Shown here one piece after another: positions 25,441 through 36,403 of a stretch of DNA of 64,000 bases. The DNA is from Maratus speciosus. Lineage: Eukaryota > Arthropoda > Arachnida > Araneae > Salticidae. Positions within the stretch are counted from its first letter, which is position 1; each line of letters begins with the position of its first letter. The position numbers and the translations under genes were made by a program. Location of the stretch: the NCBI GenBank assembly GCA_963932465.1, contig OZ010790.1:351565087-351629086 (forward strand), given 5' to 3'. The notes beneath the pieces are model-generated. The model saw nothing but the letters and a program-made list of their open reading frames with translations, did no database searches and was not told the origin of the DNA.

Positions 25441-26150
25441 TACGTAAGGCTCGGATATCTATTTTTCAATTTCCAACATTGTTGAAAAGAGTTTATGCAT
25501 TCGTCTGTCTGTCTGTACTCTAACTCCCGTAAATATTGTCTGATTGTTATGAAATTGATTGATGTTATTGGGTATTACTATGGCATGTTTGAAGATGAAG
25601 TGTACAGAATTATCAGTTCATTTATAGCTCAAAATAATTCCGTTACATTACGGTCTATGGGAAAAATCGTTTGCCGTATATTTTATTGATATTACAGTAT
25701 TTTAAACATACTAAAATTGATATAGGTCACTGAAGTGTAGTACGAGGTTCTTACTACAAAATATGGTGTCCAAGTCCACAGAACTTGTGTTTCTTTTACA
25801 GTTCCACACAAAAGAATTTGGCTATAGAAGAAAATGGAATAATTGAACCATTGAATAATATGAACAATAATTTTTGTAATTGTGTTTTCAGTAGTGGTAT
25901 GCGTTTTTAAATGTAATTATTTTTTAAACATTACTTGGAGAGTGTAAATTGTATAAATTATATACAGAGTCGTACAAAAATCGCAACAACATCCGTTTAT
26001 ACGGAAAAATTGTTGTGAAAATTTTTAACTATGCTATGCGTTTAACTGAACTAACTTTTAGCATACTATGTAGTATGCATAAATATCTGTTGATCATATA
26101 CAGTTCTGCACAAAAAAAATTCACATTTTAAAGACAGTTCGCGGTAATTT
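25441..26150. repeat. CTGT-run plus degenerate tandem repeat R3, copy 1
   Basis: Starts with GTCTGTCTGTCTGT (25502-25515), followed by ..CTC..GTAAATATTGTCTGATTGTTATGAA. ACAGTTC(T/C)(G/A)CACAAAA.AATT words come later (near 25798 and 26099). The block at 25500-25690 is similar in reverse complement to 30400-30600: CGTAAATAT, CAGTTCATTTA, TTCCGTT(A/G)CATTACGG and ATGGGAAAAA.TCG. The open frames here are incidental. Confidence 0.6.
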
Positions 26151-27838
26151 CAGAAATCGTGTTTTCAAATGCTTTTTGCATTTTAGAAATTCTTCATTTA
26201 GACATCAGCTTTCACCTTACTAAACCGTAAGGTTTTTTAATAATTTTCTGAATGTGTTGCAAACTGTTTCATAATCTATGTTGTACTATGATTTTTTGTT
26301 CTTGTTTTATAATTAGGTGATATATTAATTAAAGGCCCAAACGAAAAAGCATTAAAAATGCATACTTTATGTAGCGCGGTCGCGCATGCGCAGTTAAGAC
26401 ACTTTCGTAACGAAGATAGGACATGCGAAGCTTTCTTTTATTACCCCGCCTTTCTAAACATGCATTGGCCGAACCATTTGGTATACGGGAAATCTATAAA
26501 CGTATTTTTAAACCTTCGTTGCATACTTTAAAACCGTCGAATCCTCAATGTTAAGTTCGCTATTTTGATTTTACTATGTTTCCCGACTTGATGTTTACAC
26601 GGAAAGCATAGATGTTACAGAGTAGCATAATCTTTGAATATAACTGTAAATGAAATCGATTTGTTATGAAGAAAATCAGCATTTATGTTCACTGTGGTGG
26701 ACAGCATGAAAAAATTTGTTAAATTTCGTACGTTTTACTATAGGATTCCGAAAACCGCGTACGGAATTTAACACTTTTACTCCTTAACCTTGATGTCGCA
26801 GTACGAAATTTCACCATTTCAAAAAACATTTTGAGAAAAGCTCTATAGCTGAGTTTCGCACAACCCTTTTTTTTGAAGCTTTGTTCTTCAACAGGCTCAG
26901 TTTTAGAGATAAAAAAAACTTAATTTAAATATATTCTTTTCGACGATGCAACGGTGCAATTTACTTTAAAAAAATACGAATATTTAAACCTTTAAAACAA
27001 TTTGCGACTGGAACTTAATTTGCGCCTCCCAGATATACTTTTCTCTACGATAATATTTTAACAAGTAAATGTGCAAATTTTTGAAAGAAAATTATACCCA
27101 GTGTTCTGAAAAATAATATTTGTAACTCATCACAATTTAAAACAGATTGAACAATAAGATCTATTTTGTTTTTAAGATTAAACGAACCGGCGTGACGTGT
27201 AAAATAAAGTGAGATGAAGACATAACCCATTTACAATTAAATAGTAATGTTTCTTCACGAAAGTTTTACATACGTAGGCTTCAAAACAATCACATTTATA
27301 ATTTATTACAACTCTAAAGAGAATGGACAATAAGAACTATTTTCAACTATTAATAGAAGCGATGAGAAAGTAAAATTTCTTCGTAAATGATACTTTACTT
27401 CTAAATATATATATATTTTAACTAACATTTTATACAGGCTTACAAATTCGCTATTTTTTGTCGAAATGCGGAAAAACATATAACACACACTTAAAGAGAG
27501 CACTTGTTACTTTGAAATGACACATTTGGTTTAAAATAATAGAAATACTGCTGGTTGACGATACGGTGTACTTTTCGAAACGTTTTATATTAACAGTGTA
27601 AATTCTTACAATATCGATTTAAAGGCATAAATTCATATAGGTTTCCGGTTCTGTTTAAAATTATTATCAGGGGTCCGGAAAACGCTACGTGGTTGATCTT
27701 GTCAATAATTAAAATAGAAAGATGATATACAAGATGACAAGAAATAACGTAACGCTAACTAGAAGTAATGTCACTGTTTGTGATTTTCTTACTACTCGAT
27801 TATCAGTTTTTTCACTTGTTCATATTTGTTCTAACTCT
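26151..27838. other. Unassigned AT-rich DNA
   Basis: No gene recognised. About 26370-26470 is CpG-richer (GCGCGGTCGCGCATGCGCAG) without a known motif. Confidence 0.45.
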
Positions 27839-27839
27839 G

Positions 27840-28113
27840 ATTTTCTTTAATAGGAACAACAACAAACAGAATATAACAAACAGAAGCTTTATCTCCAAAT
27901 TAAACATGTGTGAGATTGCTGGATTACTTCATGTTCCTCATACCACTATTACCAAAGCAATCAAGACATCCAATGAGCTTGCACAGGAAGGAGATAGACC
28001 TGGAAGAGACAGAAACAAGTAAGAAAAATCATGCGTACTGCACAGATTATTAAACACTTTCCAACACTCCCTGAACGATTTAACGAAACTCAGTTACTTA
28101 GGGATATAAAGTA
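27840..28113 (+). pseudogene. Tc1-type transposase, N-terminal helix-turn-helix fragment
   Basis: Translation gives SKLNMCEIAGLLHVPHTTIT, then KAIKTSNELAQEGDRPGRDR, and after a stop and frame change RTAQIIKHFPTLPERFNETQ. This is the paired-like DNA-binding helix-turn-helix and GRPR-like (here DRPGR) linker of Tc1 transposases. The methionine further upstream starts in hydrophobic non-homologous sequence and is not the real start. The rest of the protein is not contiguous. Its catalytic half is probably the fragment at 30658-31415 on the same strand, 2.5 kb away, separated by tandem repeats. Confidence 0.65.
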
Positions 28114-28139
28114 AGTAAGATAACTAAGTAAACATATAA

Positions 28140-28650
28140 AAATCTGATTTCAGTAGTTGCCACCCATAGCCAAATATGTATTCCAATTCTTTTGAACAGC
28201 CCTGTATTCGATCTGTATGTTGATATATATACTATGTAATGGGAAAATTTAGCATAGCAAGAAAATACATAACAGGTTGAAATTCATCTTTCAGAAATTT
28301 ATACTAATAGATGGAAACACACCTAAATACTTTTGTACAGCCCTGTAGTTTACCTAGTACCTTTATTACATGCCACTATTTAGCTAAAATTTAATTCAAA
28401 CTAAAACACGCTTAAAACTACTGAAATTACATTTCCAGAAATTATCACCCATAGACGGCCATGTATCCAACTCTTTGTGTGGCCCTGTATATCATTTTAT
28501 CTATATTCTACAAATATTTCTTAGTATACTAAATTCAGTTCAGCTTAAAAATGCATAACTCCTTTAAAACCCACTTTTAAGCAATTTATGCTCATACTCA
28601 GTAAGCTTTATGAATTCATTTCTGTAGCTCTGTATATAAACTATAGCATT
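28140..28650. repeat. Degenerate tandem repeat with GTACAGCCCTGTA-like words
   Basis: Three to four units of roughly 145 bp share CACCCATAG.C, an A.GTATCCAA(T/C)TCTTT stretch and a G(A/T)ACAGCCCTGTA word (near 28195, 28334, 28478 and 28625). The final word resembles Tc1-type termini, and the array lies directly after the Tc1 N-terminal fragment. Confidence 0.5.
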
Positions 28651-29059
28651 TATATGCACTTTATAGTATGCATAAATACAGTGAACAAGTAGGTAAGTTT
28701 TATCACAGATCGCGCAGAGGGTTTCGTTTAATATTCCTTTCAAAGCATTTTATCCAAATGAAAAACTTTTTAGTTCCACATTTCGCGACCAGGGAGGCAC
28801 TCTATTCTAAACAAACCTCTATCCGAACGAAACTACGTTTTATATACTATCCCTAACTATATTAGTCTATGGGATTGGGCCGATAGCACCCGGGATAAGT
28901 AGGCGCCCCTGGCGGTAAAAAGTGGAACTAAAATATATAAGGCTATGGTGCATAATATGACAGAATGGTCAAAGGGGTGTCGACAAAACTTAGAAAAGCG
29001 TTCCCGGGTGAAAAGGGCGGAGGTTAGAAAAATTGTTTAAAAAACACAAGCTAGAGCCT
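28651..29059. other. Unassigned DNA
   Basis: Contains GTGCATAATATGA.AGA.TGGTCAAAGGG (28948-28978), a word also seen in the Helitron's internal repeats (near 61522 and 61815). No gene. Confidence 0.4.
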
Positions 29060-30050
29060 GGAGGAGAAAATAATATAAGACTTTTTGAAAATTTTATGAT
29101 TTGCCGTGTGTTCTGAGGTATTCAGTTATACGTATGCAAAAATCCATGTCTCCAACTTAATTAGGGCCTCTCTTAGAAAGAATTCCTTAAAATACATATG
29201 TGGTAGCTCAACGGGTTAAATGTAAGACTTTTTCAAGATTTTATGATTCTTCGCCTGGCCTCAGGTGTTCTGCTATAAGTATGCAAAAATTTTAATCTCC
29301 TATTTAATAAGGGGTTCAGTTAGAAAGAATTGCTTAAAATACGCATGTCAGAGCCCAAAGGGTTAAATGTACGATTTTTTCAATTTTTTTATGATTTGTC
29401 GTATGCTATGTGCTATTCAGCTATAAGTATGCAAAATTTCACGCTTCCAACCTAAATAGGGCCTCACATAGAAAGAATTGTTTAAAATACACATGTGGGA
29501 GCTCAAAGGGTTAAATGTACGGCTTTTTCAAACTTTTATGGTTTGTCATTTGATGCGAGGTGTTCAGCTATAAGTATGCAAAATTTAACGCCTCCAACCT
29601 AAATAGGTTCTCACTTAGAAAAAATTGTTTAAAATACACATGTGGGAGCCCGAAGGGTTAACTGTTCGACTTTTTCAAAATTTTATGATTTGGCGTTTGA
29701 TGTGAGGTGTTCAGCTATAAGAATGCCAAATTTCACGCCTCCAACCTAAATAGAGACTCACTTAGAAAGAATAGTTTAAAATACACATGTTGAAGCCCAA
29801 AGGGTTAACTGTTCAACTTTTTAAAAATTTTATGATTTGGCGTTTGATGTGAGGTATTCAGCTATAAGAATGCCAAATTTCACGCCTCCAACCTAATTAG
29901 GGACTCACATAGAAAGAATAGTTTAAAATACACATGTTGAAGCCCAAAGGGTTAACTGTACGACTTTTTCAAACTTTTATGGTTTGTCATTTGATGTGTG
30001 GTGTTCAGCTATAAGTATGCAAAATTTCAAGTTTCCAACATGTATAGTTT
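29060..30050. repeat. Tandem array, ~147 bp units
   Basis: At least six units are marked by GGGTTAA(A/C)TGT.CG.CTTTTTCAA, TATGATTTG.CGT, GAGGTGTTCAGCTATAAG.ATGC and TTAAAATACACATGT. Start words lie near 29213, 29360, 29508, 29656, 29803 and 29949. The last unit runs into a CAGA-rich tail and a terminal hairpin. Confidence 0.85.
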
Positions 30051-30059
30051 CTCAGAACA

Positions 30060-30142
30060 AGCTCTGTGACAGACGGACAGAAAGAATGACAGACAGACAG
30101 AGGAGCGAGACAAATAGGGTTTCGTCAGATGAACGAAACCCT
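30060..30142. repeat. CAGA-rich tail and 10-bp terminal hairpin
   Basis: Directly after the ~147 bp array comes GACAGACGGACAG...GACAGACAGACAGAG (30068-30102). Then a perfect 10-bp inverted repeat, AGGGTTTCGT (30116-30125) and ACGAAACCCT (30133-30142), encloses a 7-nt loop. Array, microsatellite and hairpin together look like the 3' end of a structured repeat element. Confidence 0.75.
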
Positions 30143-30657
30143 AAAAAAGCACACATCATAATTAAAAATGCATTTCGTGCAATCATTTCTAATATGCAGT
30201 AATTCGGATAGAATATAGTATCTGAAATCCTTTCAAATACATCGCAAACAATTCCCCCTATACCATTATGAACGGAATTATTTTGTGTGGCTGTGTTAAT
30301 GAACAATAACTATTATTTGCACCGCATATTCAACAGAATGCATATTTGAGTGGACTTCAAAAATGAATATCAATTTTACTATGTTTGAAAGAGTGTAACA
30401 ACATTAAAAATAATTTGAAACGATTTTTTCCCATTGGCCGTAATGCAACGGAAAACTTTTGACTGTCCCTGTAAATGAACTATACATGCTACAAACTTTA
30501 TTTGAAACAGGGAACGTGCTATCGTATAGGTCACTAACATCCAAAATTTTCAGAATGATCCGAGCATATTTACGAGATTTAGAGCGTGGACAGACGGACA
30601 GAAAAACCGAAGTCATAAACACTTTTCAACTGTGTTGGAGAGTGTTAAAAAGACTGT
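30143..30657. repeat. Dispersed repeat R3, inverted copy
   Basis: About 30400-30600 matches the reverse complement of 25500-25690. It ends in GGACAGACGGACAG (30588-30601), the inverse of the CTGT run that opens the first copy. The two blocks are therefore one family in opposite orientations. Confidence 0.6.
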
Positions 30658-31415
30658 AAACACTCCCTGAAAACGACAACTGATTAGGAAACGCTTATCC
30701 CGAAACACTTAGGCTTAGTTGAGAACAATAGCGATTGAGAAAGGAATTTATCCTTTTATCGGTTCTACATATGGCCAAACAGTAGATGATCTTCCGTTCT
30801 TACAAACTACAACAAGCAAAACACTTTACTGATGAAAACAAATGAGTACGTTTCGAAAGATGTAGGAAGCTGCTGAAGAAAGCTCAAACTCTACACTGGG
30901 AGCTGATCCTCTTTTCTGACGAAAAGCTATTGTCTGTGGAGCAATCCTACAACCGTCAGAATGATCGGATTTGTTCAACAGCTTCTCTAGGCAAACCTAC
31001 AATGGTTCAGCATAATCAAACTCGCAAATATGTCATGCTGTGGGCAGAAAGTTGTGCGACAGGTAAACTCCTCTAAATTCCATTTATTCTAGAGTAAAAA
31101 TCAATAAATATATATATCGAAAATACATTCTTGACTTGCACTTACCTCTGCTCAAAAACACATTGCATATGATGTTTGGATGCTTCAGTAAGATTCTCCA
31201 CCTTCCCATTGAGCGAAATCTACATAGGACTGGTGCCGGCGAAAATTTCCAGACTTCATTTCGGTTCAAGAATGGTCTCTGTACTTGTAAGACCCCCAAT
31301 CTCTAGGATTTGTGGTCGATTTTGGAGGCAAGAGCTTCTGCAAAGCACAAAAGTTTCCGAGCTCCGAAGTGTTCGTTCATTCCGCAGTATGCTGCCAGCA
31401 ATTTCAAGGAGTAAT
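30658..31415 (+). pseudogene. Tc1-type transposase catalytic region, broken
   Basis: Successive frames give IRKRLSRNT, RFERCRKLLKKAQTLHWEL followed by ILFSDEKLLSVEQSYNRQND, then GKPTMVQHN, and further on QDSPP, DWCRRKFPDFISVQEW and DPQSLGFVVDFGG. These follow the order of a Tc1-like DDE transposase: the second-domain helix, the FSDEK block with the first catalytic Asp, the QQD.APAH block with the second, and the WP..SPDLNPLDF.VW block before the third acidic residue. Several stops and frame changes separate them (stops in the QDSPP block and before DPQSL). The gene is dead. It lines up with the N-terminal piece at 27840-28113. Confidence 0.7.
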
Positions 31416-31555
31416 TTAACTTACATAATGGTGCAATTTAAACTGATATAACTGGTGTAATATTACACCATACTAATGTGAAAAATAGCATAATTCACAT
31501 TATTATGTTGTAACGTAACACCAGTTATATTGGTTAAGTTACTACATAAAATGGA
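31416..31555. mobile_element. Short foldback / MITE-like palindrome
   Basis: Two arms of about 60-65 bp around 31485 are imperfect inverse copies. ATATAACTGGTGT (from 31445) pairs with ACACCAGTTATAT (ending near 31530), and further paired words lie on both sides. The centre is GTGAA...TTCAC. No coding capacity. It lies immediately after the Tc1 catalytic fragment and could be its end or an independent MITE. Confidence 0.55.
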
Positions 31556-31795
31556 GGCACTAGAGCTGCAACCAATTTTATAGACTAGTTTTAACTTTCT
31601 TTTTTTGAAGTGTGATCTTAACAGCAAATTCAGTGATATTTCAAACCTCCAAAACAAGATATGGAATTATTTTTTCCTAAAGTATTAATCTTCTATTTAC
31701 TCTAAAGCTGTTTTCCCAAAGTGGTGCGTAGGCCCAAACGGGGAGGTGTGGGGGGGGCGGTAATTTTACTTTTTACGTTTAGCTTACCAGTAATA
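31556..31795. other. Spacer
   Basis: AT-rich with a G-run (31751-31757). Nothing recognised. Confidence 0.4.
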
Positions 31796-33466
31796 GGGTA
31801 AATTGGGGACAGATGTCGCAGTTTTACTCTTCTTCTTGTAAAATGTACAATAAAGCAAAAAACAACAAACTAAGTACCAGAAATCAACCATTAAACCTTT
31901 TAGACTCTAATTTCTATGTTAAACAAGTTAAAACACTCTGAATAAAGTCGGCATAATTATTTTCACAAACGTCATTTTTTAACATCTTTTTTCATGTTCT
32001 GCGTAAGATGCCGTATAGAGAAAAAAGCTAGGCTGTTTTGTTTTTTTCAAGTAAATCACATTTTTATTTTCTCAAACTAATTTAAATGAAAATAAATAAC
32101 AGTAATCTTACATAAGTTATATATATCACTAAACTGTGAAAAGTTTAACGAATTTACAAAAGTGTAAGGTCAAAAAATAAAACTTAGGAAATAAAATTAA
32201 AATAAAAACAAAAAATTTGAATTTAAATAAATGAATAGCATAATTACTAGAAACAATAGACAGCATAAATGCAAAAAAGATATTAATCACTGGTTTAGGC
32301 GCACTAGGCGAACATCACAGTTTACTGTTAACGTAAGAATTAGTTCTGTTCTATTTAGGCCTTAGACTATTTATTCTTGGCCTTTCTTCTCATTCTTTGG
32401 TTTTGTATTTCCATTCGCCACAATCACACCACACTTCTCATTGCAAAAATAAAGTGAGTCTTTTTCATGCAGCTATTGATTGAATACGATGCACTGAATC
32501 CTGTCCGCTTTAAACTTTCTTTCTTGATAATACTCCAGACACTGAGCACATCCAGAGCCATGAAATTCCAATCCAATCCATAAGAGTCCATAAGTGGAAC
32601 AATTTACTCATCGTCGGAAGATGACTCATATTTTAGTTTCTTCCTGAAGTAAGGTGTTTTCAAGTTGAACTTTTATCTTCATTTGTGTACATATTTTACT
32701 ACCACCAAGCTGTCGTTCTTCAGACGCTTTCTAGTTTCTTTTGCTTTTTATTTCCATCTTCTTTTTTCATGTTTATAAAATATCTACTTGTAATATTTGT
32801 GTCCTTTTGCTTTATCTTACTTCACTGTATAGGTCTTTTGACAATTGAGATAGGAGATATTTTTCTTAACAGTTTAGAAGGTGATAATTGTATACGGGCT
32901 ACATTTTCCATATTCACACATGGTGAACTAACATTGTTGCTGAGAATATTTTGATAAATAGCAGAATGCGCTAATATACGTTCATTTAAATGTAAGTTCT
33001 ACTTAAATCGCAGTGATGAATTTATTGAACCGAAAAACTAAAATATATTTTGCGGCATCTGTCCCTCGACCTCTGTGCGGCATCTGTCCTATAGTGGCGG
33101 GTAAGATGCCGCGCTTCCATTTTTATTATGTGAGCGACGCGAGATAAAGGAAAGCACATGTCTGTATTCCAAGAGGATCTAGTCTACAGTTGTAATCGGT
33201 TTTGGGATGAAATCTCTGTTTATTTGACTTAAAATATGTAATAAAACTTCATTAGAATAATTTTAGCAACTTACCACGCAGGTTTGAACCATAAAATCTG
33301 GCATAAATATCTAACTATTGACAATTAAGCTGTGGAAATACATACAACACAGCACACAACATAGAGGATAACTACAAACTTCTTAAATTGGTCTAGGGAG
33401 CGCTAGTGTCACCCACACAATCTCTGCGGCATCTGTCCCACCGCGGCGTCTCTCCTCACATTACCC
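31796..33466 (-). mobile_element. pogo/Tigger-type element, deletion derivative
   Basis: The left end TAGGGTAAATTGGGGACAGA, continuing TGTCGCAG, and the inverted right end (CTGCGGCATCTGTCCCACC... to TTACCCTA) share GGGTAA and GGGACAGATG.CGCAG. Both are bounded by TA (31794-31795 and 33467-33468). Extra GCGGCATCTGTCC words lie near the right end (33053, 33080). The minus strand keeps the decayed C-terminal end of a DDE transposase with a zinc-binding module. TA duplication plus this C-terminus fits pogo/Tigger. At 1.67 kb it lacks the DNA-binding and catalytic parts. Confidence 0.65.
32375..32900 (-). pseudogene. Pogo/Tigger-like transposase C-terminus with PHD-like zinc motif
   Basis: On the minus strand: QLSPSKLLRKISPISIVKRP, then a lysine-rich stretch (KKEDGNKKQKKLESV), then ESSSDDE, a stop, IVPLMDS, and after a frame change GSGCAQCLEYYQERKFKAD, IQCI and LHEKDSLYFCNEKC. 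The order Ser/Pro-rich linker, acidic SSSDDE block, then C..CLE.Y...C..C...HE.C matches the tails of many arthropod pogo/Tigger-type transposases, where a PHD-like zinc module follows the DDE domain. Stops and frameshifts make it a pseudogene. Confidence 0.6.
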
Positions 33467-33978
33467 TATATGCAAAATTCAAAAGTATTTTTTTTAAAGT
33501 TTTGTTTGAAGACTTATCAAACATTTAAAAAATTCGAAAACCAGAATAATTTTATTAATAATATTTAAATTGTTTTAAGACCCCCCCCCCTATGTTTAAT
33601 AATTTTTATAATTTTTCTGGTTAATAATGTACTTTACAATTTTGTGTAATATTTTTTGAATGAACCTTGTATTTCTATTTCCTTTATTATATGTCACATG
33701 AAGGAACTTTTACACGTGAAATTACTTAAAGCTGTATTTAAATCTATTGTCTTGAACTTATTTGACCAATAAAATATTTAAAAATTTAAACAATGTACTT
33801 CAAACTTTATATATTTTTTAAAATCTTAAATAGAATTAGAAAAAGGAAATGCGTAAATAATAAATATCTATTACACTAGTGCAGCCCTCCTACTCTGTAA
33901 ATAAATATGTCACATATAATTTTTTAATTTAAAAATCAGATAATACAAAGCAGTCAATTAGCAATAAACGCAAAGAGG
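33467..33978. other. Unassigned AT-rich DNA before the satellite array
   Basis: No gene. A short C-run is present (33581-33590). The satellite begins at 33979. Confidence 0.45.
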
Positions 33979-34555
33979 CTCTCCTGGCCTCATATGCGAG
34001 CATTACTTTGTATTGGTAAGCCATATATTAAATATTAGCCCCCCAACCCACCCAAATGTACCAAACTTGGTATATAGTTTAAACATACTAAAATATAACC
34101 CTATTTCAAAAATCAAGCTTATAACTTGTTTCTATAATAAGATATAAGCATTTTTTACATAGGGAGAGAACAATTGCGGCCTCTGGTGGTGAATGACAGG
34201 TACTTTTCCCATTGACTTACCATTAGAGGCCTGGGACACGAGGACGGGTCCAGGAGGTAATACTACTCTCCTGGCCTCATATGCGAGCATTATTTTGTAT
34301 TGGCAAGCCATATATTAAATATTAGCCCCCCCCCCCAACCCACCCAAATGTGCCAAACTTGGTATATAGTTTAAACATACTAAAATATAACCCTATTTCA
34401 AAAATCAAGCTCATAACTTGTTTCTATAATAAGATATAAGCATTTTTTACATAGGGAGAAAACAATTGCGCCCTCTGGTGGTGAATGACAGGTACTTTTC
34501 CCATTGACTTAACATTAGAGGCATGGGACACCAGGACGGGTCCAGGAGGTAATAC
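33979..34555. repeat. Satellite units 1 and 2 (287-292 bp)
   Basis: Unit 1 begins CTCTCCTGGCCTCATATGCG at 33979 and unit 2 at 34266. Each unit runs through TTTGTATTGG.AAGCCATAT, a C-run, CCAAACTTGGTATATAG, ATAAGATATAAGCATTTTTT, GCC(C)TCTGGTGGTGAATGAC and GAC.CGAGGACGGGTCCAGGAGG-type words to GGTAATACTA. Unit 2 is cut by the hAT element at its last bases. Confidence 0.95.
34548..34555. repeat. 8-bp target site duplication, left
   Basis: GGTAATAC, identical to 39713-39720. It flanks the hAT element on both sides, and the uninterrupted satellite junction (34254-34261) has the same word once. Confidence 0.95.
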
Positions 34556-35109
34556 TAGTGATGGGCGATTCTCGAAAATTCGACAATCGAGAAGAATCGT
34601 CATCGTAAAAAATCACAATCGATACAGCCATCGATTAATTCCTAGAATCTACAATCGAGATGTTTTACAATCGATTATAACGAGAGAGGTAAAAACAATT
34701 GTTGGAAAACTTAGCTATTATTCTGGCCGAAATTTTCGTAGTAGTGATAGGGTTTGCTCGATAATTCTGCTATCGTAATTATTTTCTCCTGATTTAGGTT
34801 TAAGGGGTTACTTCAGTCAATTGAAAAGACCTGCTCGCTAATGCTAATCTTATGGAAGAAATTTATAAAGATATCTCATTTGAATTTCAGTATTTTAAAG
34901 TGATTTTCTTTGCATTGGAATAAATTCCCTTTCTTCTTTATGAAACTGCAATGTCCAAATCACGTAACTATGGCTCATTTGATGAATCAAATAACCTTTC
35001 TACTAAAACACACATACTACAATATATATTAAGACACACATACACACAAAAATAACGCCTGCATTCAACAGTTTAAAAATATGTATATATACCTTTAACC
35101 TTTCTACTG

Positions 35110-36130
35110 TTTAGATAACTCCAAAAAGTTTGATACAGTTTAAAGTTCCCCTAAATGTAAAATACTGTGGAATTTCTCCATTGATCGAAAACAAAAGTTT
35201 CTTTCGAAAAACGTAAGGATAGTAAGATAAAGATACCTGCCAAGAGGGAACTGCCTAACACGGAAACTGTTTTCCAGTACCTAGCGATTCCAACATGACT
35301 CTTTAAGTCTGTATCGAAATCCAAAGTAGTTACTTTATGACACATTTAAAAACTCATTTTTTTTTTAGACGCATTAGCTAGAATCGATTAGCATTTCCCT
35401 CTTTTCGATAAAGGAAAAAGGTTTGATACAAATTAAAGTTCCCTAAATGTCTAAAGTGTATCAAATGCTGTGGAATTTCTCTGTTTATCGAAAACAAGAC
35501 AGCTTTATCGAAAAACGTAAGGATAACCAAACATATATAACTACTGAGAGGGAACCTGCCTAACACGGAAATTGTTTTCCAGTGCCTAGCGATTCCAACA
35601 TGATTCTTCAAGTCTGTATCGAAATCCAAAGTAGCTAGTTTCTGACACATTTACTAGCTCATTTTTTATTTTATGCGCATTAGCTAGAATCGATTAGCGT
35701 TTTCTTCTTGTCGATAAAGGCAGAAGGTTTGATACAAGTTAAAGTTCCCTGAATGTCTAAAGTGTGTCTAATGCTGTGGAATTTCACCGTTTATCGAGAA
35801 ACATAAGGGCAACCAGATAAATATAACTGCTAAGAGGGAACCTGTCTAACACGGAAATTGTTTTCCAGTGCCTAGGGATTCCAACATGACTCTTCAAGTC
35901 TGTATCAAAATCCAAAGTAGCTAGTTTCTAACACATTTACTAGCTCATTTTTTATTTTAGGCGCATTAGCTAGAATCGATTAGCATTTTCTTCTTTTCGA
36001 TAAAGGCAGAAGGTTTGATACAAGTGAAAGTTCCGGTTCCCTAAATGTCTAAAGTGAGTCTAATGCTGGTGAATTTCTCCGTTTATCGAAAACAAATGAG
36101 TGTTATCGAAAAATAGAAAGGTAAACAGAC
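35110..36130. repeat. Tandem array inside the hAT element, ~300 bp units
   Basis: Three to four units start near GGTTTGATACAA.TTAAAGTTC (35127, 35418, 35726, 36010). Each has GTGGAATTTC..CGTTTATCG, AGAGGGAAC.TG.CTAACACGG, ATTCCAACATGA.TCTT.AAG, TGTATCGAAATCCAAAGTAG and GCATTAGCTAGAATCGATTAGC. Minus-strand open frames in two units (LDFDTDLK.HVGIAR) are by-products of the repeat. Confidence 0.85.
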
Positions 36131-36367
36131 AAATATATCCGCTAATAGGGAATTCTATAACTAAAATAACTTCAATGGACTTCATTTTTGGTATTTCGGA
36201 TAATTTTAATCTTCCAATCCTTACCAACGTGGTGTTAGATGGTGGGCCTGGAAAAGGTAGAAGAACACCCCCCCCCCCGAAGGGGCATTAGGCCCCAAAT
36301 TGACAATAGGTCAGACCAAGGATGGAAGTTAACTTGATGTAAGAGAGGACTAGGGGAAGTTGAGAAT

Positions 36368-36369
<2 letters not shown>

Positions 36370-36400
<31 letters not shown>
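36370..36400. repeat. Poly(A) run
   Basis: About 31 consecutive A within the hAT element. No retroposon body is evident upstream. Confidence 0.9.

Positions 36401-36403
<3 letters not shown>

Noticed and set aside
27768..27839. Hydrophobic N-terminal extension of the Tc1 fragment as a signal peptide
   Set aside because: It precedes a transposase helix-turn-helix and is T-rich non-homologous DNA read in frame.
32685..32954. 89-residue hydrophobic plus-strand frame resembling a membrane protein
   Set aside because: It lies antisense to the decayed pogo/Tigger C-terminus. The hydrophobicity comes from T-rich sequence.
35151..35650. Minus-strand frames with LDFDTDLK.HVGIAR repeated
   Set aside because: They come from tandem repeat units inside the hAT element. 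Other units break the frame, and there is no known domain.
36370..36400. Poly(A) run as a retroposon tail
   Set aside because: No retroposon body, RT trace or target duplication beside it. The other A and T runs (48056, 54034, 59387, 59705, 62650) were judged the same way.
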